A stretch of DNA of 64,000 nt, taken from Lewinellaceae bacterium (GTDB lineage: Bacteria; Bacteroidota; Bacteroidia; Chitinophagales; Saprospiraceae). The notes under the pieces were generated by a model. The model searched no databases. It had not been told where the DNA came from and saw only the letters and a program-made list of their open reading frames with translations. The stretch's first letter is position 1. Each line of letters opens with the position of its first letter. The position numbers were made by a program, and so were the translations under genes. The stretch covers positions 3,224,001 to 3,288,000 of the forward strand of contig JACJYL010000001.1 of assembly GCA_020636105.1 (NCBI GenBank). The letters are read 5' to 3'. Positions 53,991 through 62,095 of this stretch are shown here, piece by piece.

Positions 53991-56109
53991 AGCTAAACAG
54001 CAAAACACCATAGCCCTAGTCGGCAATCCTAATTCCGGAAAAACGTCCATTTTCAACCTACTCACCGGGCTTCAGCAAAAAACGGGAAACTTCCCGGGCA
54101 TTACCGTCGATAAAAAAGTCGGAAAACTGCTGGTTGAAGGCAATGGCCCTGCGAGATTGATCGACTTCCCGGGCACCTATAGCTTTTATCCGAATGCCCA
54201 GGATGAAAGGCTCGTGGTCCAGTCTTTCTGCAACCCCAAAGACCCTGATTTCCCCGATGCATTCATCTATATTGCTGACCTTACCAAACTGGACAAACAC
54301 CTGCTGCTTTTCTCCCAGATAAAGGATTTGGGAAAACCCGTAATCCTGGCCCTCAATATGGCAGACCTGGCGGAAAAAGAAAGCTGCAACATTGATTTTA
54401 CAAATTTATCCAAAAGACTCAATGTTCCCGTAGTGCTGATCAGTGGCAGAACGGGCATCGGACGCTCGGAGCTCATGGCCGAAATCGGGCGACTTCCCCT
54501 CCAAACGGATCAAACTGCTGGGGACCCTTTTCGTCCCCTATCCAAAACTGAACTAAACATTGCCCAAAAAATAAAACCTTTATTCCCGGGCATCAATGAT
54601 TACCAGGCCATTCTTATCGCGCACCACCACGAATGGCTCGCTTTCCTGGATAAAAATCAGAGACAACAAATAGCTGAAATTACCCGAACCGAAAATTTTC
54701 AGTCCCTACAGCTACAGGTGGAAGATACCATGTACCGGTTCAATCGTTTCACCCCGATGCTTAAAGGCATTAGCTGTGTTCAAAAAGAAAGCATTTCCAA
54801 ACTGACGGAGAAAATGGATGCGATATTGACCCATAAAATTTTGGGGCCACTCATCTTTTTTGCAATCATGTTTTCGGTATTTCAGGCTATTTTCATATGG
54901 GCGACTTATCCCATGGACTGGATTGATGCCGGGTTCGGCTGGATCGTTGAAAATTTGAGGACTTTCATGCCGGATACCTGGATTACGCACCTGATCACCG
55001 ACGGATTGTTGGCCGGGTTGGGAGGGATATTGGTTTTCGTCCCCCAGATCGCCATTTTATTTTTTCTCATCTCCCTGCTTGAAGAAGCGGGATACATGGC
55101 GAGGGTGGTTTATCTTTTCGATAGTATCATGCAACGTTTTGGCCTGAACGGACGCAGCCTCATTGCCCTGATCTCAAGCAGTGCCTGCGCCATTCCTGCC
55201 ATCATGAGTACCCGGACGATCAGCAACTGGAAGGAACGGCTCATCACCATTATGATCACTCCCCTGATCAGTTGTTCGGCCCGGATCCCCGTTTATACGG
55301 TATTGATTGGGTTCGCCTTCCCGGCAAAAACCATCGCAGGGGTTTTTAATCTCCAGGGATTGGCATTCATGGGACTTTACCTGCTGGGCATCGTTTTTGC
55401 CTTTCTTTTTGCCCTGATTTTCAAATGGATTCTGCGAAGCAGCGAAAGCAGTTTTCTCCTGCTGGAATTACCCGATTACAAACTCCCCTTACTACGTAAT
55501 GTGGGGCTAAATGTCTGGAGCAAAGTGAGGGCATTTGTGGTGGAAGCCGGAAAAATCATCCTGCTGATATCAATGATACTTTGGGTGTTAGCCAACTTCG
55601 GCCCCAAAGGGCAAATGGAATTCGCGGAACAGGAGGCCCTTTCCATGGCTGCCTCCAGGGAGCTTTCCACCGTGGAAACCGAAAACCTCATCGCCTCCAA
55701 GAAACTCGAATATTCCTTTGCCGGCCAATTGGGCAAAAGCATTGAACCCGTCGTTCGCCCCCTGGGATTCGACTGGAAAATTGGCATAGCCATCATCACT
55801 TCTTTTGCGGCCCGGGAAGTTTTTGTAGGCACCATGGCCACCATTTACAGCATAGGCAGCGATGCCGACGAGTTTTCCGTCCGGGAACAAATGGCAAGGG
55901 AACGAGACCCCGTCACCGGGGCTCCTGTGTACAATACCGCAACCTCCGTTTCCCTCCTGGTGTTCTACGTCTTCGCCATGATGTGTATGGGCACCATGGC
56001 CGTCGTCCGGCGGGAAACGGGCAGCTGGAAATGGCCCATATTACAATTTGTCTTTATGACCGGCATGGCGTATCTCTCCAGTTTTCTGGTTTATCATTGG
56101 TTGAGTTGA
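53974..56109 (+). CDS. feoB: Ferrous iron transporter B
   Basis: 711 residues. N-terminal G protein with G1 GNPNSGKTS, switch region NFPGITVDKK, G3 DFPGTYS and G4 NMAD, then a guanine-nucleotide dissociation inhibitor helix bundle, and membrane domains with the two conserved gates (SSACAIPAIMSTR, SCSARIPVYTVL). It imports Fe(II) across the inner membrane using GTP. Start MKKTIEAKQQN is supported by overlap with feoA. Confidence 0.95.
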   Translation: MKKTIEAKQQNTIALVGNPNSGKTSIFNLLTGLQQKTGNFPGITVDKKVGKLLVEGNGPARLIDFPGTYSFYPNAQDERLVVQSFCNPKDPDFPDAFIYIADLTKLDKHLLLFSQIKDLGKPVILALNMADLAEKESCNIDFTNLSKRLNVPVVLISGRTGIGRSELMAEIGRLPLQTDQTAGDPFRPLSKTELNIAQKIKPLFPGINDYQAILIAHHHEWLAFLDKNQRQQIAEITRTENFQSLQLQVEDTMYRFNRFTPMLKGISCVQKESISKLTEKMDAILTHKILGPLIFFAIMFSVFQAIFIWATYPMDWIDAGFGWIVENLRTFMPDTWITHLITDGLLAGLGGILVFVPQIAILFFLISLLEEAGYMARVVYLFDSIMQRFGLNGRSLIALISSSACAIPAIMSTRTISNWKERLITIMITPLISCSARIPVYTVLIGFAFPAKTIAGVFNLQGLAFMGLYLLGIVFAFLFALIFKWILRSSESSFLLLELPDYKLPLLRNVGLNVWSKVRAFVVEAGKIILLISMILWVLANFGPKGQMEFAEQEALSMAASRELSTVETENLIASKKLEYSFAGQLGKSIEPVVRPLGFDWKIGIAIITSFAAREVFVGTMATIYSIGSDADEFSVREQMARERDPVTGAPVYNTATSVSLLVFYVFAMMCMGTMAVVRRETGSWKWPILQFVFMTGMAYLSSFLVYHWLS

Positions 56110-56119
56110 AATCCGTATC

Positions 56120-56141
56120 GGTCGAATTTATTCGACCTTTT
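56120..56141 (+). terminator. feoAB terminator
   Basis: GGTCGAAT and ATTCGACC are perfectly complementary around TT and are followed by TTTT, 11 bp after the stop codon. Confidence 0.85.
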
Positions 56142-56276
56142 CTGAACAACCGCATATAGCCATCAAATTTTGTAATTTCTCATCACCTGGTAAAAACACT
56201 TTTTTGTTGCGGCTCACCCATCGTCTCACTTTGTTCAACGCTCTACCAAGTTGTTTGCGACAACTGAGCAAGGCTT

Positions 56277-56566
56277 AATTCCCGAAGGGAAATTATATGA
56301 ATAACAATGGATGAAATCCATTGATGAGAAAACAAGGCTTGGCAACCCAGAACTGGGTTGATTGAGTCACTTATTTTACATAACGAAGCATTTCATGCTA
56401 CGTTATTCAGATAAATCCCCGTTGGGGATTTTGAACGTTACTCATTTTGGAGCAACCCTTAAATAGTTAAACTCTCGGTAATGGCGTTTCATGCCTACGG
56501 CATTTTTACTAGGACAGCTTATTGTAAAGGCAGCCCTCTGAAATTTCAGGAACCTTACAGGGCTGC
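56277..56566. repeat. Run of stem-loops between feoB and the sulfoxide synthase gene
   Basis: Five consecutive near-perfect hairpins: AATTCCC..GGGAAATT (56277-56294), CAATGGAT..ATCCATTG (56305-56323), CAACCCAG..CTGGGTTG (56343-56360), ATAACGaAGCAT..ATGCTaCGTTAT (56380-56406) and AATCCCC..GGGGATT (56414-56430). A sixth, GCAGCCCT..AGGGCTGC (56530-56566), encloses TGAAATTTCA. Loops are 2-3 nt in the first five. They encode no protein. Similar hairpin runs are dispersed in other Bacteroidota genomes as far as I recall; function unknown. Confidence 0.8.
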
Positions 56567-56657
56567 AGGAACTCAAAAAATCCACCCCTGATAAAACCAC
56601 CTCCACATTTTTTTTGTTAACGCAAAATATATTGGTAACCACTCTAATTCAACAACG

Positions 56658-58010
56658 ATGATTTCCACACCCAACCCTTCAAAAAAGACTACGCATTCTC
56701 CCGTCAGCCTTACCAAATCAACCGCCTCAAAACTTCGCGATTATTTCATCAGCACCTGGGAATTGTATGAATTGCTTTTCAGTGCCATTGATTCACCAAC
56801 CACCTATTACCTCAGTCCCGATCCTTTACGCAACCCATTGATCTTTTACTGGGGGCACACTGCCGCCTTTTATATCAATAAATTGCAGATGACAGGACTG
56901 ACCAATCAAGGCATTAACCCGCGTTTTGAACAACTTTTCGCCATTGGCGTGGATCCTGACAAGCCCGAAAATCTTGATAAAACCGATCTTTGGCCTCCGC
57001 TGGAAGAAGTGAATGCTTACCGTAAAAAGGTATATGAAAAGGTATTGTCCGTGATCGAACAATTTCCTGATCAGGAACAGATTGACCAAAGCTCTCCCTG
57101 GTGGGCATTGATGATGGGCCTGGAGCACGACCGCATCCATTTTGAAACTTCATCCTGTCTGTTAAGACAATTGCCTCCGGAATTATTAAGCCGGCCGGAA
57201 AACTGGACTTACGCCCCTTCTTTTGGAATCCCTCCTGAAAACTCCCTGATCGAAGTAACAGAAGGAACAGTTACCCTCGGCAAGCCAAAAGACCACGCCA
57301 TCTTTGGATGGGACAATGAATACGGTCAACTTACGGTTGACGTAAAACCTTTCGCCGCTACGAAAAACCTGGTCAGCAATGCGGAGTATGTGGAATTTCT
57401 GGAAACTGGCGCCTATAACGATAAAAAATACTGGACCGAAGAAGGCTGGAAATGGAAAAATGAAGTCAAGGCGGTTCATCCTAAATGGTGGATAAAACAA
57501 AACGACACCTTTAGCTATCGTACCGTTTTTGAAGAAATTTCCATGCCACTGGATTGGCCGGTTGAGGTCAATGCCCACGAAGCATGGGCATATTGCCATT
57601 GGAAAGGGCCGGACTGGCGATTGCTTTCCGAAGCAGAATTCAACCTTATTGCCAAAGAGGCTAAAAAGCAAAAAGGCGCCCCCGCCTTTTCCAAAGAATA
57701 CAACATAAACTTCATTTATGGTTCACCCACTCCCGTCGGCTTTATGGACGAGGAAAATGCTCCAAATGAATTCAACGACCTGTACGGGAATGTATGGGAA
57801 TGGCTAAATGATGATTTCTACCCCCTGCCGGGTTTTGAGATACACCCCTTTTACCAGGACTTTTCAGCACCGTTTTTTGATGCAGACCACAGTATGTTAC
57901 TGGGAGGTTCGTGGGCCAGTACCGGCACGGGAGCTTCTGCCTATTATCGGCTTTGGTTCAGAAGACATTTTTTTCAACATGCCGGATTCAGACTGGCCAA
58001 AAATCGGTAA
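56658..58010 (+). CDS. OvoA/EgtB-like sulfoxide synthase (no methyltransferase domain)
   Basis: 450 residues. OvoA and EgtB are non-haem Fe(II) enzymes that join the sulfur of a Cys-containing substrate to the imidazole ring of histidine (or hercynine). The DinB-like N-terminal domain holds His67 (YWGHTAAFY) and H157-x3-H161-x-E163 in LEHDRIHFE, the three-His iron site. The C-terminal formylglycine-generating-type domain ends with GGSWASTGTGASAYYRLWFRR and FFQHAGFRLAK; this end is closer to OvoA than to EgtB. Bacterial OvoA carries a C-terminal methyltransferase (about 700 residues in total), which is missing here. The 58013 gene starts 2 bp later, so a common operon is nearly certain. Confidence 0.86.
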   Translation: MISTPNPSKKTTHSPVSLTKSTASKLRDYFISTWELYELLFSAIDSPTTYYLSPDPLRNPLIFYWGHTAAFYINKLQMTGLTNQGINPRFEQLFAIGVDPDKPENLDKTDLWPPLEEVNAYRKKVYEKVLSVIEQFPDQEQIDQSSPWWALMMGLEHDRIHFETSSCLLRQLPPELLSRPENWTYAPSFGIPPENSLIEVTEGTVTLGKPKDHAIFGWDNEYGQLTVDVKPFAATKNLVSNAEYVEFLETGAYNDKKYWTEEGWKWKNEVKAVHPKWWIKQNDTFSYRTVFEEISMPLDWPVEVNAHEAWAYCHWKGPDWRLLSEAEFNLIAKEAKKQKGAPAFSKEYNINFIYGSPTPVGFMDEENAPNEFNDLYGNVWEWLNDDFYPLPGFEIHPFYQDFSAPFFDADHSMLLGGSWASTGTGASAYYRLWFRRHFFQHAGFRLAKNR

Positions 58011-58012
58011 GC

Positions 58013-58981
58013 ATGAAGATCCAACACGATAAAATTTTGGCAGCGGCCCGGCAGCAGGGTATTTCCGTTAAGGATATTTCTGACATTATGAATGTCGATG
58101 CCGCCATTCTGGAATACCACGGCCGGTCTGAATTGCTGGTTCAGGGTACCCCGACTTCACTCATTAACTCCCGTTCTCAATATTATTGTGACAACAAAGC
58201 CCTTACCAAAGAAGCCTTTGATTTCCTGGGAATACCCTCGCCCAGGAGCATCCTGTTTCAAACACCCGAAGAGAACCATGTTGTTTCCTTTTTCGAAGCC
58301 GGAAAAAAATATGTCTGCAAACCCCCTGACGGAACAAACGGCGTCGGGGTGGAAATGCATATTTCAAGCCTGGGCGACATCTCCAGTTACCTGGCAAAAC
58401 ACCAGGCGGAAGACCATTCCTTTTTTATGCTGGAGGAACAGATCGAAGGGGAGGACCTTCGTGTTCAGGTAGTGGGAGGCAGGATCGTAGCCGTATGCAC
58501 CAGGGAACCTGCCCATGTAGTGGGCGACGGAACCTCAAGCTTACAGGAATTGATCTCTGCGCTTCAAAAAACCGTTAAAGCACAAAACCCTGCCAACAAC
58601 CTGGTAGTGGACCAAACGACCCTTCGCCTGCTGGGAAACCAGCAAATAGAGCTGACGGATGTTCCTCAGTCGGGCAAAAAAGTTATTTTAAAGGAACTGG
58701 CCAATATGGCCCAGGGAGCAGTCGCCATCGATAAAACGGACCAGTTTCACCCCGGTTTTCAACTATGGGTGGATAAGCTGGTCACCTATTTGGGCACTTC
58801 CTATTTTGCCATTGATATTATCGCTCCGGATTTAAGTGCTCCGCCTGAGCAAGGCGCTTATGCTTTAGAGATCAACGCACGGCCGGAATGGCTGCATCAT
58901 ACTTTTTCTCGGGGCAGAACACATGATCTTCCCGGGATGGTGCTGGATGCGATTTTTGGTTTGCCGCTTGGCCCGGTTTAA
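58013..58981 (+). CDS. ATP-grasp ligase (CphA/GshF type)
   Basis: 322 residues from MKIQHDKILA. ATP-grasp enzymes make an acyl phosphate and form an amide bond. Visible motifs: NKALTKEAFDFLGIPSPRS (grasp start), KYVCKPPDGTNGVGVEMH (ATP-binding loop), FMLEEQIEGEDLRVQVVGG, AHVVGDGTSSLQELI (a CphA/GshF-type segment) and YALEINARPEWLHH with the Mg ligands Glu and Asn. It follows the sulfoxide synthase by 2 bp, so it probably couples an amino acid to a product of that enzyme. The stop codon overlaps that of the convergent MarR gene by 4 bp (TTAA). Confidence 0.85.
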   Translation: MKIQHDKILAAARQQGISVKDISDIMNVDAAILEYHGRSELLVQGTPTSLINSRSQYYCDNKALTKEAFDFLGIPSPRSILFQTPEENHVVSFFEAGKKYVCKPPDGTNGVGVEMHISSLGDISSYLAKHQAEDHSFFMLEEQIEGEDLRVQVVGGRIVAVCTREPAHVVGDGTSSLQELISALQKTVKAQNPANNLVVDQTTLRLLGNQQIELTDVPQSGKKVILKELANMAQGAVAIDKTDQFHPGFQLWVDKLVTYLGTSYFAIDIIAPDLSAPPEQGAYALEINARPEWLHHTFSRGRTHDLPGMVLDAIFGLPLGPV

Positions 58982-59430
58982 TGATCCGCATTGCCTTTCA
59001 TCAAATCGGCCATTTTTTGCAAAAAATGGGGCAGATCCTGCTCCAGGGAACCGAAAAATTCAATATCAGACTGTTCTACAACCTTAATGGCAACCCTCAG
59101 CATTTCAACGCCCCTACTGGTGAGGCCAATGGATTTTGCCCGGGTATCCGTTTCGTGGGCCGATCTGTTTATCAATCCTTTGGATTCTAGCGTTCTTAGA
59201 ACTTTGGACACCATCATTCTATCCGTCTTGCTGTGATTGGCCAGCTCCACCTGGGTAACCACTGCCCCATCTTTGGACAACCAGCCAAGGGCGGCTAAAA
59301 GCACAAATTGGGTATGCGTGATCCCCAACAGGTCAAGAGCCCGTTTCATTTTGCGTTGCCATAACATCGTAACCTGCCATAGCAAATAACCCGGACTTTC
59401 TTCCGGTCCTGAAAAGTGAAATTCAACCAT
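58978..59430 (-). CDS. MarR-family regulator
   Basis: 150 residues. Winged helix-turn-helix region LLGITHTQFVLLAALGWLSKDGAVVTQVELANHSKTD, recognition helix RMMVSKVLRTLESKGLINR and wing TDTRAKSIGLTSRGVEML. No cysteine, so it is not a thiol-sensing OhrR type; a ligand probably controls it. It follows the DinB gene by 21 bp, with a strong palindrome at their promoter. Convergent with the ATP-grasp gene. Confidence 0.9.
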   Translation of the reverse strand: MVEFHFSGPEESPGYLLWQVTMLWQRKMKRALDLLGITHTQFVLLAALGWLSKDGAVVTQVELANHSKTDRMMVSKVLRTLESKGLINRSAHETDTRAKSIGLTSRGVEMLRVAIKVVEQSDIEFFGSLEQDLPHFLQKMADLMKGNADH

Positions 59431-59451
59431 CTTCTGTTTTTTTACTTGTCG

Positions 59452-59985
59452 CTATATTCTTTTGCCCAGGAAGCCATCCAAACGAGCCTTCTGTCTGAGA
59501 TGATGTTTCAGGTGCATGGCAACAAGCTGAAACCACTCGTCGGCATTGAGATAACCTAATCCGGGGTGAAGGGATTTTCCCGATTTCCGGTTCGTCTGAA
59601 GCAGGTCCATTGTTTCCTTCATGCGTTGTTTCATAAGGTTGAGTCCTTCCTCCAGTTCTTTTTTCCCGGAAGGCTGTTTCGGGGTGTAAGTTTCGGAAGG
59701 CGGTACTTTAATTTTTTTGGGAGGAAAACTTTTCATTACGTTATAAGTCAGGATCCCTTTGAAATTTTTTCCTTTCGTTCGATTTTCTTCCGAAGCCAGG
59801 CAGGTGGTTACCTGTTTTAAATGATATCCCAGTGTCGACCCGACCAGGTGATTGTAGACCTGCCCCAAAGACCACGACTTTGGGTTAGGTTTTTGGGCCA
59901 ATTCTTCAGGTGTGTACTGTTCAAGTTCCTTTTCCCATATTGCAATCACCCTAAGGAAATCATTATAAATTGCAGTATTTTTCAT
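59452..59985 (-). CDS. DinB-fold protein (putative thiol transferase)
   Basis: 177 residues, four-helix bundle with a DinB/YfiT-type metal site: His46 (VYNHLVGS) and His158/His162 (MHLKHHLRQ). In the family this three-His site binds a divalent metal, and some members are S-transferases for bacillithiol or mycothiol. The GxSWSLGQVYNHL start and WFQLVAMHLKHHLRQ end fit the family. The reaction here is unknown, but the position next to a sulfoxide synthase and ligase suggests work on a thiol. Confidence 0.82.
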   Translation of the reverse strand: MKNTAIYNDFLRVIAIWEKELEQYTPEELAQKPNPKSWSLGQVYNHLVGSTLGYHLKQVTTCLASEENRTKGKNFKGILTYNVMKSFPPKKIKVPPSETYTPKQPSGKKELEEGLNLMKQRMKETMDLLQTNRKSGKSLHPGLGYLNADEWFQLVAMHLKHHLRQKARLDGFLGKRI

Positions 59986-59995
59986 GGTTTGAAAT

Positions 59996-60032
59996 TTTTG
60001 TTGTCACAAATATAATATACACGACAACAAAA
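59996..60032 (-). promoter_or_regulatory. Promoter inside a MarR-type operator
   Basis: TTTTGTTGTC (59996-60005) and GACAACAAAA (60023-60032) are perfect 10-bp arms. Between them the minus strand reads GTGTATATTATATTTGT, which contains the TATATTTG -7 box (60007-60014). The expected transcript starts about 17 nt before the DinB ATG. A repressor bound here would block the polymerase. Confidence 0.78.
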
Positions 60033-60281
60033 TACAATTTTTTTAACTTTTATTATAAAAAAATTCCTTTCATAATGCCCGCATCATCAAAGCAAATGTT
60101 TACCTGACAAAATGGGAGCCCTTTTTGGGCATCCATCCAGCCAAAACAACGCATGAAAGCGAGTCGAAGCAAGTTTCTGAAACAAGACAAAAAAATCGAA
60201 CTGCCTGAAAGCCAAATCATTCGATATGATTTCTATTATAAAATTTCTTAAAAACAATTTATCATTTACATTCCTTTTTCA

Positions 60282-60289
60282 TATCTTTG
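60282..60289 (+). promoter_or_regulatory. -7 box of the rpsF operon
   Basis: TATCTTTG fits TAnnTTTG exactly and lies 27 bp before the rpsF ATG. The remainder of 60033-60281 shows no gene. Confidence 0.65.
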
Positions 60290-60316
60290 CAGCCGTTTTA
60301 AATTTTTAAAAAATTA

Positions 60317-60901
60317 ATGTCTGAATTTATGAGAAATTATGAAGTAACTTTTATCGTCGATCCAGTGCTGTCCGGCGATGAAATCAAAGCGACAGCTCAG
60401 ACATATATCGAACAACTTGAGAAAGAAGGTTGCACGATTGTTCATGTAGATGAGATGGGCCTCCGTACTTTGGCTTATCCAATTAAGAAGCGCAATTCCG
60501 GCGTTTACTTCTGCATTGAATTTTCAGCAGCTGATGGAACAATGATCGATATGGTAGAGCTTGCATTACGTCGTGACGAAAGAATTATGCGTTTCCTTAC
60601 CGCTGCACTTGACAAATTTGGTGTCAAGTACAACGATGACAAACGCAAAGGTTTAATCGGAAAAGTTGAAGTTAAGAAAAAGGAATCCAAATCTGAGGAC
60701 AGAGACAGAGACAGAGACCGTGACAGAAGGCCTGCTGCTCCGAAAAAAGCAGAAGAGAAAAAGGCTGCTCCTGCGGAAGAAGCGGTTGCTGAAGCCCCTG
60801 AGATTGAAGCCGCCGCTCCTGTAACAGCTCCGGTTGTTGAAGCAGCAGCTCCTGAGGCTCCTCAGGTAGAGAATACTGTTGATGAAGTAAAAGAAGATTA
60901 A
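60317..60901 (+). CDS. rpsF: 30S ribosomal protein S6, extended
   Basis: 194 residues. Residues 5-115 are normal S6 (MRNYEVTFIVDPVLSGDEI, YPIKKRNSGVYFCIEFSA, DERIMRFLTAALD). S6 binds S18 and the central domain of 16S rRNA. The C-terminal 75 residues are unusual: SEDRDRDRDRDRR from hexamer DNA repeats (60703-60730), then a Lys/Ala/Glu/Pro tract ending NTVDEVKED. Most S6 proteins have about 95-140 residues. ATG at 60317, with a possible alternative at 60329. Operon with rpsR and rplI. Confidence 0.93.
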   Translation: MSEFMRNYEVTFIVDPVLSGDEIKATAQTYIEQLEKEGCTIVHVDEMGLRTLAYPIKKRNSGVYFCIEFSAADGTMIDMVELALRRDERIMRFLTAALDKFGVKYNDDKRKGLIGKVEVKKKESKSEDRDRDRDRDRRPAAPKKAEEKKAAPAEEAVAEAPEIEAAAPVTAPVVEAAAPEAPQVENTVDEVKED

Positions 60902-60937
60902 ATTCCAATTATTTGTTAGCTCAAAAAAAAAGAAACA

Positions 60938-61204
60938 ATGGCATCAAGAGATGATATAAAATTTCTAAGCAATCCGAAAATAGGACAACAGCGTAAAAAA
61001 TATTGCCGCTTCCGTCGTTTCGGAATCAAGTACATTGATTATAAGGATCCCGACTTTTTGTTGCAGTTTGTAAATGAACAGGGCAAAATCCTGCCACGTC
61101 GTATTACCGGCAACTCGCTGAAGTACCAGCGTAAAGTGGCCACAGCTGTAAAACGTTGTCGCCATTTGGCCATGATGCCTTACGTAACCGACTTGTTGAA
61201 GTAA
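60938..61204 (+). CDS. rpsR: 30S ribosomal protein S18
   Basis: 88 residues. Standard S18: KKYCRFRRFGIKYIDYKDPDFL, PRRITGNSLKYQRKVATAVKR and RHLAMMPYVTDL. 36 bp after rpsF. Confidence 0.95.
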   Translation: MASRDDIKFLSNPKIGQQRKKYCRFRRFGIKYIDYKDPDFLLQFVNEQGKILPRRITGNSLKYQRKVATAVKRCRHLAMMPYVTDLLK

Positions 61205-61276
61205 GCATCGGGTGGATTATGTCTTTCAGTTTCGAAATGAAACTGGAAATTTTTCATTTAAAAAAAAATTATAATC

Positions 61277-61723
61277 ATGGATATCATATTACTCCAGGAT
61301 GTAGAAAAGGTAGGAGATAAATATACGATCACAACTGTCAAGGATGGATATGCTCGTAACTACCTTATCCCACAGGGAATGGCATTGATTGCCAATGAGA
61401 CCAACCGCCGCAGACTGAACGATTTCAGAAATCGCGAAGCTGCCATGGAGGAAAAAATGCTCTCTACTTATCAGGAAATTGCGGCTTCTATTGAAGGTAA
61501 AACCCTCAGAATCGGGGCTAAAGCAGGTACCAGCGGTAAAATTTTTGGTAGTGTAACGACCATCCAGCTTGCCCAGGAATTGCAAAACCAATTCGGGCTC
61601 GAAGTGGATAAAAAGAAAATTATCCTTCCGGAAGAAGTAAAAGAAATCGGCACCTACAAGGCTGTATTGAATTTACACAAAAAAGTTCAGCCGGAAGTTA
61701 CCTTCGAACTGGTTGCAGAATAA
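61277..61723 (+). CDS. rplI: 50S ribosomal protein L9
   Basis: 148 residues. MDIILLQDVEKVGDKYTIT, VKDGYARNYLIPQGMA, and a C-terminal domain GKTLRIGAKAGTSGKIFGSV match L9 over its length. A hairpin CAGTTTC/GAAACTG stands in the 72-bp gap before it and could modulate expression relative to rpsR. Confidence 0.95.
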   Translation: MDIILLQDVEKVGDKYTITTVKDGYARNYLIPQGMALIANETNRRRLNDFRNREAAMEEKMLSTYQEIAASIEGKTLRIGAKAGTSGKIFGSVTTIQLAQELQNQFGLEVDKKKIILPEEVKEIGTYKAVLNLHKKVQPEVTFELVAE

Positions 61724-61756
61724 TTGTTTGCGCAATTTTTGTAAACATTCCTCAAT

Positions 61757-62082
61757 AAACATGAGTCATCCCGAATTTCATCTAATCAGATTAAATTCGG
61801 GATTTTTCTTTTACAAAAGAAATAAACCGCAAAACCTGCCTTCCGTCGCGGCGGCAGGCAAGGTTTAAAACAAGTAACCGCAAAATTTAGAAGTGTTTGG
61901 GTCGTGGGTTAGGTGTTTTGCGACAAAAAATGACTTTTTTCCAAAACCCAAACCTTTTGCCCACTCACTTTTACACCTGCCTTCCTGCGTCTGCAGGCAG
62001 GTTTTACATTTAAAAAATACTTCAAATAATCAAAAAATTTCTATTTCAGACAGTTTTTGATTATTCGGGATGACTCATGTTT
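61757..62082. repeat. Element with 20-bp perfect terminal inverted repeats
   Basis: AAACATGAGTCATCCCGAAT at 61757-61776 and its exact reverse complement at 62063-62082 enclose about 286 bp that hold two further CCTGCC/GGCAGG stems (near 61836-61865 and 61978-62004) and no gene. The size and ends resemble a non-autonomous MITE-like element, or duplicated terminator sequence shared by two convergent operons. No target duplication was recognised. Confidence 0.6.
61768..61812 (+). terminator. Terminator of rpsF-rpsR-rplI
   Basis: ATCCCGAATTT pairs with AAATTCGGGAT with an inner CTAATC/GATTA stem, followed by TTTTCTTTT, 45 bp after the rplI stop. Confidence 0.8.
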
Positions 62083-62095
62083 TTTATCCCTGCTC

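Noticed and set aside
56658..58010. Complete ovothiol enzyme OvoA
   Set aside because: The C-terminal methyltransferase domain is absent and no methyltransferase gene is adjacent, so ovothiol itself is not supported as the product.
61837..62004. Small RNA gene suggested by CCTGCC/GGCAGG stems
   Set aside because: No promoter box or terminator of its own; better explained as repeat stems inside the inverted-repeat element.
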